A stretch of DNA of 64,000 nucleotides from Piezodorus guildinii (taxonomy: Eukaryota > Arthropoda > Insecta > Hemiptera > Pentatomidae), in NCBI GenBank assembly GCA_023052935.1, contig CM041294.1:10960414-11024413 (forward strand), read 5' to 3'. The notes under the pieces were generated by a model that was not told where the DNA came from, searched no databases, and saw only the letters and a list, made by a program, of their open reading frames with translations. A program made the translations under genes and the position numbers. Numbering within the stretch: position 1 is the first letter of the stretch; every line of letters begins with the position of its first letter. This document shows positions 52,330-63,349 of this stretch, piece after piece.

Positions 52330-53459
52330 CTAATGAGTTTGGATGACTACTTGTGTACATACCAGGTCTCCTTCTAAGAATTTGAGGATCCGGGGGTAGA
52401 TATAGCCAGGGATTGGGGAGGGATGAAGTGCTATGTATCGAGAATACTGGGAGGAATAGAAATAATTTAGAATCATTTCAAACAGAACAGTTTCCGGGCT
52501 GCAAGCAAAAACGTTTCTTAGAAGGGCAATACAAAATACACCCCTCCTCTCCTAGAGCAGAGATAGCCCCCTACCTGAAGAGGAGTCTTAGCTCGGAGAA
52601 TAGAGGAAGCGGAAGTCGAGCCACGGACGGAGGAAATCGGGGGTCAAGCCAGGGAAGAACTTTGCAATTATGTCCAAAGGTACATTAATGTTATATTATG
52701 TGGTAAATCTGAACCTCAGTATTCTCGATAATAACAATGCCTCACAGTGTATTTTTATGTGTAAATTTGTATATTAAGATAATTACTTAATTTTCCCTTT
52801 ATGCCACCTGATCCCAATAATGAATTGATAAACATGATACTTTTGGAAAATAAATCAAATAGTTTCACATAATAATGACCGAAAATTTTGATATTAATTA
52901 ATACAGTTTCGGAGTCACCGCTGCCTTAGAAAAGTAGCGGCCGAAACATAGTAGAAGGTGGCGGTAAAGGAAGTGTTACCAGGTGTTGAGTATTGTGCCC
53001 TCAGTACTGGTGAGGGGTCCTTTGTCGGTACTGACTAAGTCAGGTAGCTGCTTCAGGGTTATCGCTGGTACTCTTAAGTATAGATATTTTTGCAAACAAA
53101 GGGAGTTTTTATTAAATATTACAATTTATCATTAATTAGTCAAAATCATCCTATAACTATGGAATCGCTGCTGGGGCTTATCGGACATAACAAATCTACT
53201 TTTTAAAGAATTTAAAAACCTTTATATCTTAATTAACACCAACAATTGAACGTTTATCAGGCGAAAAAAGGAAAGCCTATGTAAGCAGTCTTAAATTGGC
53301 TTAAATCTTAAGAATAATTAAACCCCGCTAAGCAGTAACACTAGGACCCATTTTGGTGAGCCAAAGTAGAACTGAACACCGATAGCCACTCCAAATTACA
53401 GAAGACCATAACGCAGTATTGAACTAACATACAGTTGAGGTTTGCTTTTCTTGCACTAT
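52330..53459. other. no confirmed gene
   Basis: The part 52,380-52,680 has balanced composition and a 91-codon plus frame without motifs. The part 52,930-52,960 carries CCGCT...AGCGG followed by CCGAAAC. The rest is AT-rich. Confidence 0.3.
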
Positions 53460-53570
53460 TAAAAGAAGCACTGTCCCTTGGAACAGATCCGCAATCCACA
53501 GACTTAATGTTCCGTGCGCTCTGATCACAGCTGTGTCCTCTACAACACTGTGTATGTTGTGGTATTGCTT
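53460..53570 (-). repeat. dispersed repeat R4 (inverted partner at 6.6 kb)
   Basis: The reverse complement matches 6,595-6,700 (shared TGCGCTCTGATCACAGCTGT). Two copies 47 kb apart in opposite orientation. Confidence 0.7.
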
Positions 53571-53841
53571 CGCTTTACAGAGGGTCGTGTGTGTGTAGTG
53601 AAGCGGAATAGTTCAAAGCAGTGGTTTTTAAAAAACATTTTTTGCAAAACCCTTCATCCTTATCAGTACACTTACAAGAAACCCCTATATTTAAGAAATC
53701 GCTATAATATGGTGTATACACACACACATACATTTGAAAATAGTTATTATTTCAAAAAAGTACTTGTTCTTATTTAATTTCATTCAAAAGCATACTATAA
53801 CATCTCTTATCATAAGCTACAATTATTAAAAGAAAAAAAAA

Positions 53842-54345
53842 TCTGGTGCGCGCAACACACAACTTTCACTTACCCTGATATTTATATCAATTTAAGAATT
53901 TTTAAACACATTAAGAAACGAAAATAAGTTGTTAAAGGATGATATACATTGAATTTTAATACAAACATGTATTATCAAATAACTATTATATTATTATCTA
54001 CGGCAATCAGTTTATTTTAACGGCTGTTCATCACTTACATTCATGGTATGTATAAGATATTTTTTTTTTTTAAATCTTTAGCATTCCAACGGTATATTAT
54101 ACATGTATATTACTGTTCTTAAGTTTAAAAATAAAAAAAAAATGCATTAAAAAAATATGTTTGCATTTTTCTCTTTTAGTTTTTATCAAATTCACTTATC
54201 TTTCATATTTAGCCGTTATTTAGCAATGCTAACAAGATGATGTTACAATTTGTTTTAAATCTAAAAATTAAAGGTACTTTAAAATAAAAAAAAAAATATC
54301 GTCATTTAAGCCCTTTCATAATATTTCAATCAGAATGAAACTTAC
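53842..54345 (-). mobile_element. MITE-1 copy, 3' part
   Basis: TGGTGCGCGCAACACACAAC, then TTTCACTTACCCTGATATTT, AACATGTATTATCAAATAAC and CATTCCAACGGTATATTATA. It stops near GAATGAAACTTACA, before the central region. Confidence 0.8.
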
Positions 54346-54359
54346 ATTACATATTAAAT

Positions 54360-54690
54360 TATTCATATTGAAAGTAAATTGATTATGTTTCAAAAAATAA
54401 TCATTGAGATATTTAACAGTCATTTATGAAATATAATAAATTATGTTGAAGGAAATACCTTTAAAAAAATAAAAACAATTATCATGCATAATTTTAAATT
54501 CTTAACTTTATGTCGAATGATCTCAATATGGCCTCCTATCTTCAAGTTTACGACTGCCTGTCTTTTTCTTTAAAACATAGTTCGAAACGAAAATAAATAA
54601 TAAAATGACAGAGCCATTAAGAAACTTAAATAAACCACTGTTTTCACATTTATGACACATTTTGCACACGTTCTAAATAAATTTGGTTAC
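54360..54690 (+). repeat. direct repeat R5, left copy
   Basis: Matches 56,750-57,070 in order: ACAGTCATTTATGAAATA, AAATTATGTTGAAG, TTTAAATTCTTAACTTTATG, GGCCTCCTATCTTCAAGTTT, CGACTGCCTGTCTTTTTCTT. About 2.39 kb apart; identity is high in the last 190 bp. Confidence 0.8.
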
Positions 54691-55128
54691 CTTTAAAACA
54701 TATATAAAATAAATTAAAAGCAAGTAAATTACGGAATGGTTGTGGATTCCGAATACTTTTTACACTCACTGTATATTTTGTAAAGAGGTATAATGAAAAA
54801 TATTTATACCTGAACTGCATTCAACATGGCGTTTATCACTCTAATTTATTAACTAAGTAAAAACAAGCAACTTTATAACTAAAATATTTAAATCAAGTGA
54901 ATATTAAAAACATGATAAAAAAAATTATTTAAAATAAACATATTAAAATCAATACATAGTAGGCTTTAAGATGCTAGTTAAAAAGTTCAACATTTGACGG
55001 ATTCTTAATTTCGCTAGTTTTGAAATATTTAAAATTATCTGGTACTGAATTTTGAATGTTTTATAGCACGATTTTATATAACTTAATCAACGAAACATCC
55101 AGATCGAACACTTTTAATAATAAAATGC
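54691..55128. other. AT-rich, no gene seen
   Basis: Contains a segment (54,960-55,010) related to 56,150-56,200 (GGCTTTAAGATGCTAG / GGTTTTAAGATTCTAG), part of the same locally duplicated block. Confidence 0.4.
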
Positions 55129-55143
55129 TAGAAAAACTATTTA

Positions 55144-55910
55144 GTTTAGTTTGTTAATAGTTTAGTGTGTTAATAAAAACCGGTAAAGAAATAGGACTCG
55201 AATTAAATACCGATAAGACGAAGTATATGATCTGTAGCAGAAACGGTGTCGATCTTGGTGATATTGATGTATCAGGTCATACTTTGGAACACGTAGAGAA
55301 ATTCAAGTATTTAGGTTCAATTATAACTAGAAAAAATGAAATCCAGGAAGAAATAAAGTCCCGGTTAAAGGTGGGAAATGCGTGTTATTATTCAGTTGCT
55401 AAGTTACTTAGTTCGCGGCTTCTATCTAAAAACTTAAAGATTAGAATTTATAAAACTATTATTCTTCCAACGGTTCTTTACGGATGTGAAACGTGGCCGC
55501 TTACTTTAAAGGATGAACAGCGGCTTAAGGTTTTCGAAAATAAGGTATTGCGTAAAATATTTGGTCCAAAGAGAGATGAGGCCACTGGGGAGTTTAGAAG
55601 GTTGCATAACGCGGAATTGCGGAGTTTGTACCCTGTGAATATAATTGAGTTGATAGCATCGCGGAGACTCAAATGGGCGCGTAAAGTTGTTGGGCTTAGT
55701 GAGGAACGGATTCCAAGAAAGTTGGTATTCGCTGAACCGACTGGTAGGCGTCCGAAAGGTAGGCCGAAGCGTCGATGGGAGGATTGCATTAAGGCTGATC
55801 TCGGGGGCTTGGGCTTGACCGGTGAACATTGGACGAGTCTATGCAGGCGAAGTTTGGTGGTATCGGCATCGAACCTTCGGGTTCGGTAAGCCTATTATTA
55901 TTATTATTAT
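55144..55910 (+). mobile_element. LINE-A copy A7, 5'-truncated, with target duplication
   Basis: Flanked by a perfect 15-bp direct repeat TAGAAAAACTATTTA at 55,129-55,143 and 55,911-55,925. LINE-A homology starts at TGTGTTAATAAAAACC near 55,164, leaving about 20 bp of extra 5' sequence that repeats local TTTAG and TGTTAATA words, as in template-switch filler. Ends GGTTCGGTAAGCC with a TTA tail. The best-preserved LINE-A 3' copy. Confidence 0.9.
55167..55889 (+). pseudogene. LINE-A reverse transcriptase C-terminal fragment
   Basis: Uninterrupted 240-residue frame: LELNTDKTKYM near residue 12, VEKFKYLGSIITRKN near 43, GNACYYSVAKLLSSRLLSKN near 71, TIILPTVLYGCETWPLTLKD near 95, KVLRKIFGPKRDEATGEFRR near 128, RRLKWARKVVGLSEERIPRK near 165, GRRPKGRPKRRWEDC near 193, ending SNLRVR-stop. 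It lacks RT motifs A-C and the endonuclease. No start codon is needed by the family at this point, so translation is not expected. Confidence 0.85.
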
Positions 55911-55925
55911 TAGAAAAACTATTTA

Positions 55926-56749
55926 AAATAAATATATAATAAGGTTTGAGATGAATGTAATAAGTTAAATGTGCTGGCTTTGGTGGCTTTTAATTTAGCT
56001 ATTAGCTATGTTGCCAGTTCTACCACTTATATTGAGACAGTAAGTTAAACTAAGTTTTAAATTAATATATTTTCTCCTAAATATGTTAATATTTTATATA
56101 AAATGTATAATTTTTATATTTATATTAATTAACTTATATAGGTTTTAAGATTCTAGTACAGTATTTAGTTCTGGCTTTGTTGGTTCTTAATTTCGCTATT
56201 AGCAATGTTGCCAGATCTGCAAAGTACCGAGACTATTGGCGGAAGCTGATAGAGGAAGCTATGATTCAACACCACTTTTATTAAAAAAATATTATAAAAT
56301 TTTTGTTTAAATCTATATTATTGAAACAATAATTTATACATTTTTAAATATATAAAATAATATACAGTTATAACAGGGTTTGAGATGAGAATTAATATAT
56401 ACAGTGCACAGCTCTGGCTAAGGTTTTTTTTGTTAATTTTCCTATAATCAGAAATATTCTCTTACTAGGAACTATTCAAATATTTCATTTTCAAATGTTT
56501 AATTTTTAATACATACCCGAATATTTATATAACCAATTTGAAAATTTCATATCTATTTAATATTCAATAGATCTAATAAATATATTTATTAATATGATGA
56601 AGAAAAATATAATCATAATGATACAGTAAAAAATTCATGGTCTATAAATTATATTAATTTACATTATTATGTTTTTAATTGGCTTTTTCCTAGTAATAAC
56701 TAAAAGGAAATTAATGATGCGGATTAGACACAAAAGAACAGTGGTGTAT
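55926..56749. other. locally duplicated AT-rich block, no gene
   Basis: The part 55,970-56,030 (GCTATTAGCTATGTTGCCAG) and 56,165-56,220 (GCTATTAGCAATGTTGCCAG) are copies of one segment about 190 bp apart. Otherwise AT-rich without frames. Confidence 0.4.
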
Positions 56750-57070
56750 AATTCATAATTTAAATATAATTGATTTTATTTCAAATAAGTCATCAACATT
56801 GTCAACAGTCATTTAGGGAATAATATTATAAATTATGTTAAAGAACATTGATAAAAAACAAAATTATTACCATGCAAAATTTTAAATTCTTACCTTTATG
56901 TCGAAAAATTTCAATATGGCCTTCTATCTTCAAGTTTACCACTGCCTGTCTTTTTCTTTAAAACATATTTCGAAACGAAAATAACTAATAAAATGACGCG
57001 GAATTAAGAAGCTTAAATAAATCATTATTTTCACATTTATAACACATTTTTCACACAATCTAAATAAAGT
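56750..57070 (+). repeat. direct repeat R5, right copy
   Basis: See 54,360-54,690. Same order of blocks, including ACTGCCTGTCTTTTTCTTTA and ATTTCGAAACGAAAATAA. Confidence 0.8.
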
Positions 57071-58149
57071 TAACCACTCGACACGGACCCGAACCGAACA
57101 AGATTGAATCTAAAAGAAGATAAAGATGCAGTTGAGAGAACGGAGGCCTCTAATTGGCTTACCTGCCTACCACCGAGTTCAAAATAGTAATTAAAATAAT
57201 ATTTAGCCTAATTTATCTCAACTACAGTGATATCTATTTTCGTTTCACAGGTATTTATAAAAAATATTATTAATTAATGCAATTTATGTCTATACGGTTG
57301 AAAGAGTATTTTTAATTTATTATTGTTAGGGGAAAATGCATATTCATACCTTATTAATAGATTAAAATTTATAATAGTTTTCAATTAATATTTCCTTTTT
57401 CATATTATTTATATTTTGACACATAAATATATTTATATTTTTAGTTTATACACACACACACACACACATATAAATATACTAATGATATATTTATGAAAGG
57501 TAATATATACATACATAAGTTTGATTAAAAAAAAAAATTAAATAATTTAATATGGAGGTGATACCCGAATTGTTTCATATAGCAACTGAATCATAAACTG
57601 AGCACTATAAGATAACTTTTTTTATAAAATATTATTTTAAAATAAAAGTAAACTGAATAATGTAAAATTAATTAACAACAATCAACACTGTACCAATTTT
57701 TTTTATAAAATAACGGACATAGAGTAGACCTAACCGCACAGAGACCAGTTCTCAACTAAATGATGTTAAGGGAGAGAGAAGGGAGACAGACATATTGCAA
57801 AATGTAAACATTCTATAATTTAATTAGGAAGTTATTGGCTACGAGGATATTAAAGCAGCAGATGTGGACATCCTTATTAGGTCCATATTCACTTTAATAA
57901 TATTGGTTTCAACAGTTTGAATTATTATTATTATATAAACCAGCATCTTTTTTTTTTTTTTTTTTTTTTTTTTCAATTACTGCAAACTAGGGACCACACA
58001 ACTACTGATTTCTTTCGACCCAGTATTGTCTCATCTTATCTATTATAAGTAATAATTAAATTTAAAAAATCGCTGTACATGTAAACGATTGTCCCTTTCT
58101 CTTCCTCGCTTAAATAAATAAATGCCTTGCCTATAATATGATAATATTT
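57071..58149. other. about 1.1 kb AT-rich without a gene
   Basis: Short (AC)n at 57,452-57,470 and poly-T at 57,949-57,974. No open frame of interest on either strand. Confidence 0.4.
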
Positions 58150-58488
58150 ATATAACTAAATAAATCACCCCACCACCCAAGCCTGGGAGGTGGCAAGGAT
58201 CACTACCTCTCGTTGACGTTGTCGCCGAGGGAAGGAGTTCGGACTATGTCTGAACTCAATTTATTGCCAAAACCCTGAAGAATGGTCCCTCCCATTTTGC
58301 AATGGATAAATAAAGGCTTAGAAGAAGCCATTGAAAGATTACTAGTGCATCCAGCGCATATAGCAATCCTCTTTAGAATACCTCGGGTAACAGAAGGACA
58401 AATCTGACAGCTATACATATTAAATTTGTATTTGTATTTTGTTCGAAAATAAAACCAGAGGGTAAGAAAAAAAAAAAAAAAAAAAAAC
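58150..58488 (+). other. poly(A)-ended retrosequence of unknown origin
   Basis: The plus strand has AATAAA at 58,449 followed 12 nt later by a 21-bp A-run (58,468-58,488), the signature of a retroposed transcript. The preceding 230 bp include a short frame with GLEEAIERLLVHPAHIAILF before a stop near 58,405. I do not recognise the peptide. It may be a processed pseudogene 3' end or a LINE terminus of another family. Confidence 0.4.
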
Positions 58489-58550
58489 TAAATTAAATAC
58501 CAATGGCGTAATCTATACTACCGTCTAAAATCTGTGAGAATTTCATCCTC

Positions 58551-58598
58551 AAATCGGGAGCCGAACTTCTAGATACCGCTCTAGAAGTTCGTCTCCCG

Positions 58599-58602
<4 letters not shown>
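58551..58602. repeat. 23-bp hairpin beside an (AT)n tract
   Basis: The arms 58,551-58,573 (AAATCGGGAGCCGAACTTCT...) and 58,580-58,602 pair at 22 of 23 positions around the 6-nt loop TACCGC. GC-rich relative to its surroundings. Confidence 0.85.
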
Positions 58603-58666
<64 letters not shown>

Positions 58667-58668
58667 TT
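58603..58668. repeat. (AT)n microsatellite
   Basis: Alternating AT followed by a T-run. Confidence 0.95.
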
Positions 58669-58756
58669 TTCTTTTTCTTTTGGAATATAACATCAATTAT
58701 TAAATTTTTTTTTTTTTATCCTATAATATCATGAAATATTATTTTTTTTAAATATA

Positions 58757-59092
58757 GTGCGGGCAACACACGACTTTCACATACCTCTATTTTTAAAATC
58801 AATGAAAGAATTTTCAAATAGAGTTAGAGTTAAAAATACGTGAAAATATTAAAGAATTAAATAAATTTAATTTATATAGAAACATGTGTTTTATTAAAAA
58901 ATCGTTTATTTTATTATCTAAAATAATCAGTTAGTTTTATCTTTTTCTCATCACTCTCTATTAACTTCTAAAAGCTTGTGTATGAGATGATATTTTTTCT
59001 AAAATCTAAAACGTATATTTCCGTTGAAAACTGGAATTCGAAAATTTTCATGATCGCAATACTTCCCCTTACTATATATAGTAAGTGAAAGT
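58757..59092 (-). mobile_element. MITE-1 copy D, internally deleted, both ends kept
   Basis: TGCGGGCAACACACGACTTT at the left and CTTACTATATATAGTAAGTG with AAAGT at the right. The middle, including the GT tract, is deleted between TTTTTTCTAAAATC and AAACGTATATTTCCG, leaving about 336 bp. Its right 13 bp (59,080-59,092) serve as the left target duplication of the Jockey element. Confidence 0.85.
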
Positions 59093-59357
59093 TTTTTTTG
59101 TTTTTTTTTCAACAACAATTTTTATTAAGTAAAATTACAATCTGTCCCAATTTGGACATTAATAGTAGTGCTGAAAGATATCATACATACTACATTCATA
59201 CAATATTTACACGACATAAAATTACAATAAAATATATACACAATAATGAATCAATACAATAAGTCAAGAATTCACTTATACCTATATACACATACACACA
59301 CTCATACATACATCACATTGAGTGGAGAATCTAGCCAGTGCTAGAACTCCAATATAT

Positions 59358-62042
59358 TTACAAAAGGTCGCGGGGCCACTGCCGTTTCAACCTTCTAGGT
59401 GGGTTGTATGGATGAGTGGAGCTGGATAGGGATTGAGCTAGAGGATTAGGATGATGAAATAGGTTCTGGTGGAATTTGGAAAATTTGGATGGAATTAGGT
59501 CTGAAATAAATGGAACATTAAGGTCGTGGTGCAAGGTATAGTTGGAGACATAATAAGGAGCATTTACTATTGTACAGAGGACTTTGGATTGAAAGGATTG
59601 AATGCGTTTGATGTTAGTACGTTTAGCTGTCCCCCATAGTTCAAGTCCGTAGGTCCAGATGGGGCTTCAGTATTGTCTTGTAGATTAATAATTGGTTGTC
59701 AACTGTAAGTTCAGATTTTCTGTTGAGTAGTCGGTATAACTCTCCGAATCGTCGGTTGAGTTCTTGTCTTTTAAGTCTTGTATTTTTGGGTTCCAAGTCA
59801 ATCTTTTGTCTAACAGTAAGCCAAGATACCGGACTGTATCTGAGAGAGGAATTGGTAATGAGTTGAAATAAACTGGCGGACAGGATTTTCGTCTAAGAGT
59901 AAAGGTTATATGTATACATTTGGCTTCGTTCACCTTTACACGCCAGTTATTACACCTGTGTTCGATAAGGAAAAGGTGTCTCTGAAGGATTAAGGATGCT
60001 GTTTCAGGATCGGAACTGGATGATAAGATGGCGGTGTCGTCTGCAAAAGTTGCCAGAAAGGTATCAGGATGTGTAGGAATATCAGCAGTGTAAAGAATGT
60101 AGAGGACGGGTCCAAGACGCTGCCTTGAGGAACACCGGCCTCAACGGGATAAAGGTTAGAAAATTCTTCACCACAGCAAACTCGGAAAGAACGGTTTGAG
60201 AGATAGGATCGGAGAATGAGGTATAGAGACTGGGGTAAATGGGTTTTCAGCTTGAAGAGTAATCCAGTGTGCCATACCCGGTCAAAAGCTTGCGCAATGT
60301 CCAGAAACGCACCAGAACAATACTCTTTGCATTCGAGAGCTGAGGAAATATGGTCTACAACTCGGAGCCCCTGTTGAACTGTGGAATGCTGAGGACGGAA
60401 TCCAAACTGATGGGAAGGAAGATTTTGAGATTCTAATATGGGTAGGATACGTTTAAGAAGAAGCCTTTCGAAGATTTTTGAGAGGATGGGGAGTAGACTA
60501 ATAGGCCTGTAGGATGAAGTGTTGTTGGAAGGTTTGCCTGGTTTTAGAAAAAGAATGATAGTGGAATGTTTCCATAACAGAGGAAAATAGGTGGTGCGTA
60601 GGATGCAGTTGTAAATAAAAGTAAGGAATATAATAGCTTTCTGCGGAAGTTGTCGGAGGATCTGGGGAGTAAGGAAATCGTGTCCAGGAGATTTACGGAG
60701 GGTCAGTTTTTGGAGAAGATATTTGACCTCAGAGGGATTAATAGCTTTAGGAGGTAGGGAAAGTGGAATTAGTGACATAAGAAAGTCTTGCACTGTTGCG
60801 GTGTGATTGGCGTGGGATTCCGGGTGAGGAGTGAATACTTTGGAGAGGTGTGTGGCGAATTCCTCGGCTTTATCTTCATCAGACGCAGCCCAGGAGTCAT
60901 CACCACGTCGGAGAGGATGGGAAACTTGATGGTATTTTAGGATCTTTTTCGTGACATTCCACAGGGAATTATCACGAGCTGATAGAGAGGAGAGATAGGA
61001 ATTAAAGGACTGGGAACCGAAGGTCGCCAACTCCCTCTTCAATTGTCTACAATAGAAGTTATAGGAGCGGCGATCTGTTGGGTGCCGGGTGCGCTGCCAT
61101 AATGATCTTGCTCGGCGTTTGGTGTGGATGAGGTCTATAATAGGTTGTGGAAAATGATTTTGGTCTGGATTTATATTGGAGTGTTTAGGAGAGGAAGCAG
61201 TCCAGACAGCTTGTTGGATGGCGGCGGTAAAGGAATAGGCGGAATTATCTAGGTCATCTGGGGTTTTGAGGGTTACTCTGAGGTCAATATTATCGGTCAG
61301 GATTTGGCGGAAAGGTTCCAGTTGACAGGGCCTCGGATGAATGATGGTGGAATGGGTTTTGGAATTGGAGTGAGAGATACTTTTAGGATCAGTGGACTAT
61401 GATCTGAGGATAGTTCATCAAGGCGAGTTACAGACAAGTTGAGGGAGCCTAATCCGCTGTGGATAAAGAAGTCGAGGATGTCAGGATTGCGGTTAGGATC
61501 GGTTGGCCAGTAGGTAGGGGAGTCAGGAGGCAGGATATTAAAATTTCGGGAGTTGAGTGCAGACAGCAAATTTCGTCTCCGAGAATTCGTGGTTCTGGAA
61601 CCCCACTGCTGATGCTTAGCGTTTAAGTCTGCACCCAGAATGAAACGATTTCCTAAGGAATCCAGGAAGGATACAAATTCGGAATTGGAAATGGAATGTT
61701 TAGGAGGGCAATATGCAGATGTGAGGGTTACCGGAAAGGAAAAAGTCTTGATTACTATGGCTGTGGCTTGTAGGAAATCATAGGTGGGAAGTGGGAGTAA
61801 ATGATGAGAGAGGGATTGGTGGACAATGATAGCAGAACCGGCATGGGCTTTGCCGTCGGGTGGTCAGTACGGTATGTCATGAATTGCGGTATTTTGAAGT
61901 ACTGTTTAGTCGTTAGTCTTGTTTCAGTTATAAGTGCAACATCGATTGATTTGTCTTGCAACAACGCTGTCAGTTCGTCAGTATGATTTCTAACACCATT
62001 CGCATTCCAAAGGAGAATGGATAAGGAGTTAGGTGAAGTCAT
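59358..62042 (-). pseudogene. LINE-C ORF2 (endonuclease and reverse transcriptase), frameshifted
   Basis: About 895 codons in pieces. Frame 1 (62,042-61,755) opens LSILLWNANGVRNHTDEL and includes ALITETRL, the endonuclease start with its catalytic Glu. After a frameshift near 61,800 the endonuclease continues (GADLNAKHQQWGSR near 61,640; LSSDHSPL near 61,400). The reverse transcriptase piece (61,042-60,080) has FLKPGKPSNNTSSYRPISLL, FGFRPQHSTVQQGL, AFLDIAQAFDRVWH (motif A) and AGVPQGSVL (motif B). The catalytic FADD box (near 60,045) is in another frame after a break at about 60,110. The C-terminus reads NPPRRLKRQWPRDLL-stop. Motifs are intact but separated by at least three frameshifts. Confidence 0.85.
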
Positions 62043-63349
62043 TTAAGGATTTTTCAAGGCAGGAATTAGATTTGATACTAGATTTGTGAGAAGTGATATA
62101 AGCGGCATAACAAGAGATTTGATTTCGGAGATGAACGATGTCATTAGACTGGTAAGATCTGTGACGTTTGATGGTGAAGGGATATGAGAAATTTGATGTT
62201 GAGGAGTTTTTTGAAGATTAGGTAAATTTTGAGGAATAGATTGTTGTACAATAGATTGAGGTTGTTGAGGAAAACGTTGTTCCGGCAGTGCCTCGACTTC
62301 ATGATTCTGGTTTCCACCTCCAAGCAAGTGGGCAAATGACACGTTAGAATTTACAAGTTTAGATGGTTCTCTTCTGCTTTTGGTTGGTGCAGCTGTTTCA
62401 TTCGGATCCTGAGTTTTTTGGTATCTGGTTCTGAGTTTCTTGTAGATTTCACATCCCTTGTAGTTAGCCGGGTGGTCCTTGAGGCACAAGCACATACAGC
62501 GGGTGTAGATCTTGATCTTGTACATTCTTCTGATTTATGCTGTTCACCGCATTTCACACAGCGTGGTATGTGATGGCAATAACTTTTGGTATGACCATAT
62601 GCCTGACAGTTATGGCACTGGACTATTTCTTTCTTTGTGTAAGGTTTTTCAACTTTTACACGGGTATAGTACAGTCTACTGAGGTCATAGATATTTTCGA
62701 CTCCTGCTGATGGTTCCAAGTCCACGAAGAATAGAGGCAGTGGACTTTTATCTTTTAGAACGTTGGTGACTTGCCTCACTTGGAATCCTAATTCTGTCAG
62801 TTCTTCTTTGATAGCTTCAACGGGTGTTGAGGAATGTAGGTTTCTGATTACGACCCTTAATGCTCTCTCTTGGCGCAGCTGATAAGTATGAAAGTCAGCT
62901 TTGGTCTCAGTCAGATATTTTACAATCTTTCTGTAGGTTTCAGCAGTAGTCGGAGATATTTTAGTATCATTGGTTCTACTTATACAATAATAACTATTAG
63001 GATCAGTTACTTTGTTTAAATGCGAACACATAATTTTAAAATTTTTAACAAATATTGGTGGAGGTAGTGGTTCCCTGGGTATAGGAGAAGATTCAATGGT
63101 TTCTTTTTCATTTTGGAGGATCTGAAATGGATTCGGTGTAAAAAACGGGGATTCATCAGTTATTCCTTGTGATGATGTGCTGGGCTGTGGTTCAGATCCT
63201 AATGAGGTAGCTGACGTGGTCGCTGGTGGAATCATTTTTTTATTTTGTTTACGGCGGGGTCTCTGTTTTGTGGGAGACGAGTTTGAACCTGCAGATCTAG
63301 ATCTTTTACTTGCAGACTTTGAGGACATGACTTGATGAAAATTTCTCAT
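62043..63349 (-). pseudogene. LINE-C ORF1, gag-like zinc-knuckle protein, one frameshift
   Basis: A nucleic-acid-binding protein that coats the element's RNA. MRNFHQVMSSKSASKRSRSA starts a basic disordered N-terminus; residues about 130-240 form the PRE_C2HC-type domain (ALRVVIRNLHSSTPVEAIKE, PLPLFFVDLEPS); zinc knuckles follow: CHNCQAYGHTKSYC, CVKCGEQHKSEEC and, after a frameshift near 62,515, CLCLKDHPANYKGC. The C-terminal half (about 62,500-62,043) is Pro/Gln-rich with a hydrophobic helix before the end KNP-stop. In the second frame the stop TAA (62,045-62,043) abuts the ORF2 ATG (62,042-62,040), which is in the same frame. Confidence 0.85.

Noticed and set aside
52910..52965. Third hammerhead-like motif (CCGCT...AGCGG then CCGAAAC)
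   Set aside because: A CUGANGA-like element is absent at the expected position; only the GAAAC and a 5-bp stem are present.
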